The translations under genes were made by a program, and so were the position numbers. The notes beneath the pieces were generated by a model. That model was not told the DNA's origin and ran no database searches. It was given only the letters and a program-made list of their open reading frames with translations. Shown here in pieces: positions 1-5,563 of a DNA stretch of 10,347 bases. Every line of letters begins with the position of its first letter. Within the stretch, counting starts at the first letter, position 1. Source of the DNA: an uncultured Candidatus Nemicrothrix sp. (GTDB lineage: Bacteria > Actinomycetota > Acidimicrobiia > Acidimicrobiales > UBA8592); NCBI GenBank assembly GCA_913046155.1, contig CAJWRY010000053.1, positions 1 through 10,347 on the forward strand, in the 5' to 3' direction.

Positions 1-256
1 CGCCCCGAACTACAGCACCTAGCGTGATTATTCCATCTACATTTGCGTTCTTTGCAATGGCACTGCATGCAAAAGGGATCTCGAAGGCGCCGGGAACCCA
101 GTAAGTGAGTATTGAATCAACGGCGACGCCCTGAGATTCAAGATAAGATTTCGCACCGTCAATAAGTCTTTCAGTAATTTCTAAATTGAACTTTCCAGCT
201 ACGATAGCGATAGATAAAGATTGATCTCCGTTAATTTTAGAGCTTTCCAGTGTCAT
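1..256 (-). CDS. ribH: 6,7-dimethyl-8-ribityllumazine synthase, N-terminal part (cut by window edge)
   Basis: Lumazine synthase condenses 5-amino-6-ribitylamino-uracil with 3,4-dihydroxy-2-butanone 4-phosphate, the penultimate step of riboflavin synthesis. It usually forms cytosolic pentamers or icosahedral shells. I translated 85 codons by hand from the ATG at 256-254. Family marks are GKFN (residues 21-24), the substrate-binding block VPGAFEIP (54-61) and LGAVVRG (79-85), where the window ends. The catalytic histidine lies beyond the edge and cannot be checked. The start codon follows the ribBA stop with no gap (TAA then ATG), so translation is very likely coupled to ribBA and the gene is the third of the ribE-ribBA-ribH operon under the FMN riboswitch. 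The family call is secure; only the C-terminal part is missing. Confidence 0.95.
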   Translation of the reverse strand, partial: MTLESSKINGDQSLSIAIVAGKFNLEITERLIDGAKSYLESQGVAVDSILTYWVPGAFEIPFACSAIAKNANVDGIITLGAVVRG

Positions 257-1483
257 TTAACTGTCCTTTGATGTATTGCTTTTGTCCATCAGGTGTCCCA
301 TGCGTTCTTCTTTTGTTTGGAGATATCTCACGTTCTCAGGGTTTGAGTCGCTTATGAGCGGAACTCTTTCAACTATTTCCAGATTGTACCCTTGAAGCCC
401 TCCATACTTGGCAGGGTTGTTTGTTAGGATTCTCATTTTTTGAATTCCTAAGTCAGCTATTATCTGGGCACCTATTCCATATTCACGTGAATCGGGGGCG
501 AATCCCAAAGCGACATTAGCATCAACGGTGTCCATGCCTTCATCTTGAAGGGCATAAGCGCGCATTTTATGGCCGAGCCCTATGCCTCGGCCTTCGTGAC
601 CTCTGAGGTAAATTATGGCTCCACTTCCGTTCTCTGCAACGAGTTTCATTGCAAGATCTAGTTGAGATCCACAATCACACCGAAGGGAGCCAAGAACGTC
701 TCCGGTCAAGCATTCTGAGTGCACACGAACAAGTGGAGTTTCATTTTCGTTTAAGTCGCCAAAAACGAACGCTAGGTGCTCTACATCATCTAAAGAACTT
801 CTATAGATGTGGGCAGAAAATTCACCGTATATTGTGGGGATTCGTGCAGATGAGAACCGTTCTACAAGTCTTTCATGACGGTTTCGGTATCTGATCATGT
901 CAGCAATTGAAATAATTGGGATGTCATGGGTTTGGGCGAATTTGATAAGTTCTGGTAAGCGAGCCATTGTTCCGTCGTCCGAAACTATTTCACATAGTAC
1001 TCCCGCAGGGGCTAGCCCTGCCATTGTTGCCAAGTCAACTGCAGCTTCTGTGTGTCCAGCCCTTTTGAGGACTCCGCCTGCTCTGGCTCTGAGAGGGAAG
1101 ACGTGTCCTGGTCTGGCAAAACCGCTTGCAGCAATATGTCCGTTTGCAAGTGCTTTGCAAGTCAATGAACGGTCACTTGCTGAGATTCCAGTGGTTGTTC
1201 CTTCGGCCACATCTACAGAAATTGTGAAAGCGGTTCCCATAGCTTCGGTATTGTTTGCAACCATAAGTGGCAAATGAAGAGCATCCGCTCGTTCATTTGT
1301 AATGGCGCAGCACACAACGCCACTTGTATATTTGACCATAAAAGCCATATCTTCGGCGGTGACTGATTCAGCAGCGATAATCAAGTCTCCTTCATTTTCT
1401 CTATCTTCGTCATCGACGACGACCACAAACTTGCCTGCCGCAATTGCGTCTATTGCTTCCCTTATCGTGTTGAGTTCAGACAT
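257..1483 (-). CDS. ribBA: Bifunctional 3,4-dihydroxy-2-butanone-4-phosphate synthase / GTP cyclohydrolase II
   Basis: This fused cytosolic enzyme feeds both branches of riboflavin synthesis: RibB makes the four-carbon unit from ribulose 5-phosphate, and RibA opens GTP. The RibB domain covers about residues 1-200, with the acidic loop DDEDRENEGDL (24-34) and RAGHTEAAVDL (141-151). The RibA domain covers about 208-400, with zinc ligands C258, C269 and C271 (C-x10-C-x-C), GHEGRGIGL (295-303), YGIGAQI (335-341) and NNPAKYGGLQGY (355-366). Both halves look intact, so both activities are expected. At 408 residues the length is normal for the fusion. The ATG at 1483-1481 lies inside the end of ribE (8-nt overlap, 1476-1483), which argues for translational coupling. 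The gene is the middle one of the operon; ribD is not in this window. Confidence 0.97.
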   Translation of the reverse strand: MSELNTIREAIDAIAAGKFVVVVDDEDRENEGDLIIAAESVTAEDMAFMVKYTSGVVCCAITNERADALHLPLMVANNTEAMGTAFTISVDVAEGTTTGISASDRSLTCKALANGHIAASGFARPGHVFPLRARAGGVLKRAGHTEAAVDLATMAGLAPAGVLCEIVSDDGTMARLPELIKFAQTHDIPIISIADMIRYRNRHERLVERFSSARIPTIYGEFSAHIYRSSLDDVEHLAFVFGDLNENETPLVRVHSECLTGDVLGSLRCDCGSQLDLAMKLVAENGSGAIIYLRGHEGRGIGLGHKMRAYALQDEGMDTVDANVALGFAPDSREYGIGAQIIADLGIQKMRILTNNPAKYGGLQGYNLEIVERVPLISDSNPENVRYLQTKEERMGHLMDKSNTSKDS

Positions 1484-2093
1484 CTATGGTTGTTTCCTTT
1501 TCGTTATAGTTGAGTTGTCGCTCAATATATTTTGCGAGGATGTCAACTTCAATGTTCACTATATCGCCCACTGACTTTTCGTTTAAGTTCGTCGCATCCC
1601 AGGTATGAGGAATTATTGCAACCGAGAACTTATCGTTAGAGACATTTGCAACGGTTAGGCTAATTCCGTCAATTGCAATTGACCCCTTCTCGCAGACATA
1701 GCGACCCCAGTCATCGTTAAGATCAAATTCGTACCGGTAAGATCCGTCATCTTGATTTGAAATATCGGCTATTTGAGTAGTGCAATCTACGTGTCCCTGT
1801 ACTACGTGTCCTCCGAATCGCCCTTCTGATTTGAGTGGTCGCTCTAAGTTAACCTTGCTTCCTTGGGTAAGGGTGCCTAAATTGGTTCGGCTCATTGTTT
1901 CCGGCACGGCATCAGCAGACCAAGAAGTGTCATTGTATTCTGTTACCGTCAAGCAGCACCCATTTACGGCTATGGATGCGCCGATAGAAATATCTGCGAT
2001 GACGGTTTTTGCATTGAGGGTGATCCTCACTCCAGAGCCGGAAGGAGTTATCTTAGAAACTATTCCGACTTCTTCAATTATTCCTGTAAACAC
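1476..2093 (-). CDS. ribE: Riboflavin synthase, alpha subunit
   Basis: This enzyme carries out the final step, dismutating two 6,7-dimethyl-8-ribityllumazine molecules into riboflavin and the pyrimidine precursor. It is a cytosolic trimer. The 205 residues show the two expected lumazine-binding repeats. The first spans about 1-97 (MFTGIIEEVG at the N-terminus, GASIAVNGCCLTV at 38-50) and the second about 98-195 (GHVVQGHVD at 95-103, KGSIAIDGISLTV at 136-148). The conserved cysteine (C47) and the second-repeat serine (S145) are present. The start is GTG (2093-2091), preceded by AAGGAG at a 4-nt spacing; it is the only start that gives the family N-terminus. It is the first gene after the FMN riboswitch, and its ribosome-binding site lies in a strong hairpin. 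Some schemes call this gene ribC. Confidence 0.96.
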   Translation of the reverse strand: MFTGIIEEVGIVSKITPSGSGVRITLNAKTVIADISIGASIAVNGCCLTVTEYNDTSWSADAVPETMSRTNLGTLTQGSKVNLERPLKSEGRFGGHVVQGHVDCTTQIADISNQDDGSYRYEFDLNDDWGRYVCEKGSIAIDGISLTVANVSNDKFSVAIIPHTWDATNLNEKSVGDIVNIEVDILAKYIERQLNYNEKETTIDV

Positions 2094-2129
2094 TTTTCTC
2101 CTTGTCCGTCGGGACGAGAAGGAGAAAAG
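2093..2129 (-). promoter_or_regulatory. Hairpin hiding the ribE ribosome-binding site (FMN riboswitch expression platform)
   Basis: On the minus strand CTTTTCTCCTT (2129-2119) is exactly complementary to AAGGAGAAAAG (2103-2093), which contains the ribE Shine-Dalgarno sequence and the first base of its GTG start. An inner stem GTCC/GGAC with a CGAC loop (2115-2104) sits on top, with a 3-nt bulge. There is no run of U after the stem, so it looks like a sequestor of translation initiation and not an intrinsic terminator. By analogy with other FMN riboswitches it should form when FMN is bound and switch ribE off. Confidence 0.75.
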
Positions 2130-2150
2130 GCACGTTGAAGCCTTTAAATT

Positions 2151-2280
2151 TCCTCTCCCATCCGGACTATAACCGTCGGCTTTGGATTTTCACCAAATCA
2201 GTCAATTTACAAAAGAGACTCGTGGGCTTGGCGTTGGGCGCCTTTACCACCGGTTGGGAGTTTCACCCGTTCCCGAGGAT
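2151..2280 (-). promoter_or_regulatory. FMN riboswitch (RFN element) controlling the riboflavin operon
   Basis: The minus strand holds the conserved RFN blocks in order: GGGTGAAACTCCC (2268-2256), ACCGGTGGT, AGCCCACGAG, GATTTGGTGAAAATCC, GCCGACGGTTATAGTC and CGGATGGGAGAGGA ending at 2151. The closing helix P1 is TCCTC (2279-2275) with GAGGA (2155-2151). This six-helix aptamer binds FMN, the cofactor made from the operon's product, and normally represses the downstream genes. The match is strong enough to be certain from sequence alone. The linker to ribE also contains a small alternative hairpin AAAGGC/GCCTTT (2145-2140 with 2131-2126) that competes with the ribosome-binding-site hairpin. Confidence 0.97.
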
Positions 2281-2310
2281 TTATTATGCACATTCGTGCT
2301 ATGTCTTATT

Positions 2311-2339
2311 AATGTATACCATTAATATAGGATATGCAA
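2311..2339 (-). promoter_or_regulatory. Likely promoter of the riboflavin operon, overlapping an inverted repeat
   Basis: On the minus strand TTGCAT (2339-2334) and TACATT (2316-2311) are separated by 17 bases, a reasonable sigma-70-type -35/-10 pair about 30 bases before the riboswitch. A perfect inverted repeat, TATTAATG-tatac-CATTAATA (2307-2327), overlaps the -10 and spacer. The region is AT-rich, so chance matches are possible. The -10 is only a fair match to consensus. Confidence 0.4.
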
Positions 2340-2350
2340 GTTTCTTCTTA

Positions 2351-2791
2351 TCAGGTGAGTGGTATCAGAAGATGCTGAGAGATATCGCCTACTAAAGAAA
2401 CTTTGATTTCCCTGGTTTGGAAATGCCATTTCTTGTCCTCAAAGAGAAATGTATCTTCATAGAAACCAGTGATGATAGGTTGAAGAGGAAAATCATCAAG
2501 TTGTTGGAAAACGGTGTAATAGGAGGAAGAGGCGGCAGAATTACCATTTATAGCTAGCGTAATGTTAGTAGTTGCGTGATGAGTTCTGGGTGTTCCATCG
2601 TCGTAACGTCGCGTTGTCTTTTCATATAGTTCTTTAATCTCTTTACTTCCTGAGATTTCAGTAATCTGTTCACTATCTTTGAAGATAATTTTGCCTCGTT
2701 GAAATAAATCTCCAATTCCGGCAAAGTCACCCAGATCTATAAGACGAGCGTATTCGTAGATAAGGTTACTGATATCTACTTGGTCGCTCAT
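2351..2791 (-). CDS. SnoaL-like / NTF2-fold protein of unknown substrate
   Basis: This 146-residue cytosolic protein has the look of the SnoaL-like (NTF2 superfamily) fold. An N-terminal helix pair (ISNLIYEYARLIDLGDF, 7-23) is followed by DLF at 28-30, a THH motif at 70-72 and beta strands ending in KKWHFQTREIKV (120-131). The family includes isomerases, hydratases, dehydratase-like enzymes and non-catalytic binding proteins, so no reaction can be assigned. There is no signal peptide or membrane segment. The only in-frame start is the ATG at 2791-2789, because a stop lies at 2812-2810. The nearest Shine-Dalgarno-like AGGAAG (2811-2806) is 14 bases away, farther than usual, and a 14-bp palindrome fills that space. 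The gene lies upstream of the riboflavin promoter in the same direction, with no clear terminator between, so some read-through is possible. Confidence 0.75.
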   Translation of the reverse strand: MSDQVDISNLIYEYARLIDLGDFAGIGDLFQRGKIIFKDSEQITEISGSKEIKELYEKTTRRYDDGTPRTHHATTNITLAINGNSAASSSYYTVFQQLDDFPLQPIITGFYEDTFLFEDKKWHFQTREIKVSLVGDISQHLLIPLT

Positions 2792-2802
2792 ATACGTATA
2801 TG
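2789..2802. repeat. Perfect 14-bp palindrome at the start of the SnoaL-like gene
   Basis: CATATACGTATATG reads the same on both strands. Its left end is the start codon of the SnoaL-like gene. A palindrome at this place could be an operator or a small RNA structure, but AT-rich palindromes also arise by chance. Confidence 0.6.
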
Positions 2803-2827
2803 GTACTTCCTAAGAATCAGGGCGTCT

Positions 2828-2855
2828 TTGAGCAGTTACACTAAAACTGTAAATA
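2828..2855 (+). promoter_or_regulatory. Possible promoter of lgt
   Basis: TTGAGC (2828-2833) and TAAATA (2850-2855) are 16 bases apart, in the divergent region upstream of lgt. The spacer holds a short inverted repeat CAGTT/AACTG (2833-2849). This is a weak call resting only on similarity to the sigma-70 consensus. Confidence 0.33.
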
Positions 2856-2874
2856 ACATGAGAGATATAGAAAA

Positions 2875-3693
2875 ATGTTGATGTCAATACCAAGTCCGAG
2901 CTCAGGCTCCTTAGACCTAGGGCCTATTACCCTTCGGATGTATGGTTTCATGATTGCTCTTGGAGTAATCGCAGCAGTCTGGCTCATGGGTAAAAGATTT
3001 ATGAGTAAGGGAATAAACCCAGATCATGCTTCCGGACTGGCTATGTGGATAGTGCCCGCAGGGATCATTGGCGCACGTGCCTACCATGTAATAACAGATT
3101 GGAGACGCTTTGAAGGCAACTGGGGTGAAGCCGTCCAAATCTGGAGAGGCGGTTTGGGGATTCTTGGTGGAGTCATCTTTGGGTTAGTAGCAGCCTTCTT
3201 TTATTGTCGAAAACATGAATTAGACATCAAAGAAGTTATGGATGGTGTAGCGCCAGCCTTAGCACTAGCACAGTCCATAGGGCGATGGGGAAACTACTTC
3301 AATCAAGAACTATTTGGGCGTCCAACGAATTTACCATGGGGTCTTCAGATCGATCAGCGAAAAAGGCCAATAGAGTACGTTGCGGAAGAGACATTCCATC
3401 CAACATTCCTCTATGAATCATTGTGGAATGCTTTGGTCGTATTCACGCTAATAAAACTGGGAAAGTTAGGAAAGCTTCCCAGCGGCTTGTTGATGGCAGC
3501 TTACTTTGCTCTTTACTCTATTGGAAGGCTGTGGATTGAAGCCTTGCGTATAGACGAAGCTAGTAATCTCGCCGGTTTGAGAATCAATCTCTGGGTATTT
3601 AGTGCAGTTCTCATTGCTAGCATTTCATTATTGGTCACTAAGACAAAACAGCATGCTGAAACAAACTCTACTCAACAAGCACATCAGGAGTGA
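2875..3693 (+). CDS. lgt: Prolipoprotein diacylglyceryl transferase
   Basis: Lgt moves a diacylglyceryl group from phosphatidylglycerol to the lipobox cysteine of preprolipoproteins, at the cytoplasmic membrane, before signal peptidase II acts. The 272-residue protein has several hydrophobic segments (for example 22-38, 55-72, 98-110, 184-194, 203-218, 239-255). The Lgt signature AQSIGRWGNYFNQELFGRP spans 132-150, with R137, N140 and G148 matching the essential R143, N146 and G154 of E. coli. Other family marks are HPTFLYESLWN (175-185) and RLWIEALRID (218-227). At the position of E. coli H103 there is a leucine (L97, in GGLGILGG); actinobacterial Lgt proteins also commonly lack this histidine. 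Starts at 2875, 2878 (TTG) or 2881 are all possible, and none has a strong Shine-Dalgarno sequence. It is probably the first gene of a short operon with the cyclase. Confidence 0.95.
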   Translation: MLMSIPSPSSGSLDLGPITLRMYGFMIALGVIAAVWLMGKRFMSKGINPDHASGLAMWIVPAGIIGARAYHVITDWRRFEGNWGEAVQIWRGGLGILGGVIFGLVAAFFYCRKHELDIKEVMDGVAPALALAQSIGRWGNYFNQELFGRPTNLPWGLQIDQRKRPIEYVAEETFHPTFLYESLWNALVVFTLIKLGKLGKLPSGLLMAAYFALYSIGRLWIEALRIDEASNLAGLRINLWVFSAVLIASISLLVTKTKQHAETNSTQQAHQE

Positions 3694-3705
3694 TTAAAGG
3701 AAACC

Positions 3706-3762
3706 ATGTCTAATCACAGCATGAAGCATCTGATTCAACTAACTTCGGAGATGGACCTATGA
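3706..3762 (+). CDS. Possible 18-codon leader peptide coupled to the cyclase gene
   Basis: An ATG at 3706 is preceded by AAAGGA at a 4-nt spacing, one of the better ribosome-binding sites in the window. It opens an 18-codon frame, MSNHSMKHLIQLTSEMDL, whose stop TGA (3760-3762) overlaps the cyclase start in an ATGA arrangement (3759-3762). The frame begins 12 bases after the lgt stop. It may be a real small gene, a leader that delivers ribosomes to the cyclase start by re-initiation, or chance. No family is recognised. The cyclase also has its own GGAG (3747-3750), so the leader is not required to explain its translation. Confidence 0.35.
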   Translation: MSNHSMKHLIQLTSEMDL

Positions 3763-4280
3763 TGCCTGAAAACACATACGAAGACAGATTCGATCGAACT
3801 TTCGCTTTCATTGACTTGTCTGGGTTCACTCGGTTTACTGATCTCATGGGAGATAAAGCAGCTTTGGAGGAGATAAACACATTCAGAGCTATCGTCCGAG
3901 AGATAGCCTCAAGAAAAGGTATCAGAATCGCTAAATGGCTGGGTGACGGAGCAATGCTCGTCGCAGTTGAACCCGAAACAGCTACTGAAGCCATTATGGA
4001 AATGCAAGGTCGAATGGGTGAGATCCATGAGAATCTCTCAATGAGGGCAGGGCTAGCATCAGGGCATGTCCTAATGGTCGATGGCGAGGATCATATAGGG
4101 AAAGCAGTAAATTTGGCTGCTCGACTCTGTGGACTAGCTGATCCCGGTGAGGTACTCGCGACTAAGGAAATGATGACTGCATTGATGGTCAATACTCCAT
4201 CAGAATCAGTCGGGAAACGAGATATTGACGGATTTGCAGAAATGGTTGAAGTTGTTCGTCTAGAAATGACCAGCTTCTAA
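3759..4280 (+). CDS. Minimal class III adenylate cyclase (stand-alone catalytic domain)
   Basis: This 173-residue soluble protein is almost only a class III nucleotide cyclase homology domain. The catalytic set is visible: metal-binding D19 in FIDLSGF (17-23) and D63 in KWLGDG (59-64); K59 and D111, which in this family select adenine; and N118 and R122 in VNLAAR (117-122), which bind the transition state. The K/D pair points to ATP, giving cAMP, and not GTP. No membrane, HAMP, PAS or other sensor domain is present. It should act as a homodimer, since class III active sites form at the dimer interface. The ATG at 3759 has GGAG eight bases upstream, and a second in-frame ATG follows at 3762. 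It sits 65 bases after lgt and overlaps a possible leader ORF. The input signal is unknown. Confidence 0.88.
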   Translation: MMPENTYEDRFDRTFAFIDLSGFTRFTDLMGDKAALEEINTFRAIVREIASRKGIRIAKWLGDGAMLVAVEPETATEAIMEMQGRMGEIHENLSMRAGLASGHVLMVDGEDHIGKAVNLAARLCGLADPGEVLATKEMMTALMVNTPSESVGKRDIDGFAEMVEVVRLEMTSF

Positions 4281-4346
4281 TCAAAGAACAAAGAATGACA
4301 ACGCAAATCATCAATCCCACAGAAACAACTAAAACACGGATAAATA

Positions 4347-5504
4347 ATGACTATAAATAGGTGGGCAGATCTCGGGGTAGATCACAATATCATCCAATCA
4401 CTGTCAGAAAGAGGAATTAACGAGCCATTTCCAATACAAGAGTTAACTATTCCTGATGCGCTCGAACTAAGTGATGTGTGTGGCAAAGCCAAGACTGGGT
4501 CTGGAAAGACTCTAGCTTTCGGCATCCCAACCATCCAGAATCTTGCACAATCAGATATCCGCACAATACCTAGAGGGCTGATTCTAGTCCCAACACGCGA
4601 ACTAGCCACTCAAGTAAAAGAAGAACTTGACCCACTGTGTATTAGTAAATCCTTGACTGTGACATCAATATATGGAGGCGCAAATATCGATGAACAAATC
4701 AAAAATATTAAAGATGGCGTTGACATAGTTGTAGCTACCCCAGGACGGATGATTGACCTACTTGAGAGAGAAGAAATCGGATTGCAATCGCTTGAAGTTG
4801 TAGTTCTTGATGAGGCCGACCGGATGGCAGATATGGGATTTCTTCCACAGGTTGAATGGATACTTCGAAGAGTTCAACGAAAACACCAAACACTGCTATT
4901 CAGCGCCACCTTAGATGGTGTCGTCAACACTCTCATTCAGCGCTACCAAGATCAACCAATAATGCACGAAGTAGAAACGAAGGAAATAACAGTTGAAGAA
5001 ATGACGCATCGGTTTTTGCACGTACATGAACGAGACAAAGTGAAAGTCGCCGCAGCTATCGCTCGACCAGTTTCTCGAACTCTCATATTCTCAAATACAA
5101 AGGCAGGATGCGACCGGTTAGTCAAAAAACTCCTTACCGAAGGAATACGTGCGCAGGCCATCCACGGAGATTTAAGGCAAAACATCAGAGAAAAGGCTCT
5201 AGCACGTTTTGCTGCAGGAAAACTTCCTGTGCTGGTAGCTACAGATGTAGCAGCGCGAGGTATTCATGTTGACGGAGTAGAGGTTGTCATACACTACGAT
5301 CCACCTTCAGATCACAAAACCTACTTACACAGGTCAGGCAGGACTGCGAGAGCAGGAACAGACGGATTGGTCGTCACCTTATCGCTCTGGGACGAGGAAT
5401 TGATCGTCAAAAGGCTTCAGAAACGTGTAGGCCTTGATATGGAACTAGTTGAAATGTTTTCAAATGACCCTAGATTGGCAGATTTAGGTGGGTGGGCCCC
5501 ATAG
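4347..5504 (+). CDS. DEAD-box ATP-dependent RNA helicase (RhlE/DeaD-like core)
   Basis: This 385-residue cytosolic RNA helicase uses ATP to remodel RNA duplexes or RNA-protein complexes, for example in ribosome assembly, RNA decay or cold adaptation. All core motifs are present in order: Q motif around PFPIQ (27-31), Walker A AKTGSGKT (48-55), PTRELATQ (82-89), TPGR (131-134), DEAD (155-158), SAT (186-188), LIFSN (246-250), ATDVAARG (298-305) and HRSGRTARAG (328-337). The protein ends soon after the second RecA domain. It lacks the basic or RGG-rich tail and the RNA-binding domain found in DbpA or DeaD, so target choice must come from the core or partners. The Shine-Dalgarno sequence is weak (CGGATA before the ATG). 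The subfamily cannot be fixed by eye. It lies 66 bases after the cyclase and 59 before the methylase. Confidence 0.95.
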   Translation: MTINRWADLGVDHNIIQSLSERGINEPFPIQELTIPDALELSDVCGKAKTGSGKTLAFGIPTIQNLAQSDIRTIPRGLILVPTRELATQVKEELDPLCISKSLTVTSIYGGANIDEQIKNIKDGVDIVVATPGRMIDLLEREEIGLQSLEVVVLDEADRMADMGFLPQVEWILRRVQRKHQTLLFSATLDGVVNTLIQRYQDQPIMHEVETKEITVEEMTHRFLHVHERDKVKVAAAIARPVSRTLIFSNTKAGCDRLVKKLLTEGIRAQAIHGDLRQNIREKALARFAAGKLPVLVATDVAARGIHVDGVEVVIHYDPPSDHKTYLHRSGRTARAGTDGLVVTLSLWDEELIVKRLQKRVGLDMELVEMFSNDPRLADLGGWAP

Positions 5505-5563
5505 AACATGAAGAATCGCACCGCTAAGCGTTCAACACCGTAACAGACAAGGGGCAAAGCCAC

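Noticed and set aside
2101..2172. Intrinsic terminator between the FMN riboswitch and ribE
   Set aside because: The stems there are not followed by a run of U on the minus strand; the pairing covers the Shine-Dalgarno, which points to translational control.
4295..4360. A 21-codon frame (starting MTTQIINP) in the gap before the helicase, overlapping its start
   Set aside because: It has no clear ribosome-binding site, its composition is like intergenic DNA, and it does not end at the helicase start as a coupling leader would.
5508..5543. An 11-codon frame (starting MKNRTAKR) between the helicase and methylase genes
   Set aside because: It has no ribosome-binding site and no link to the methylase start; its length is expected by chance.
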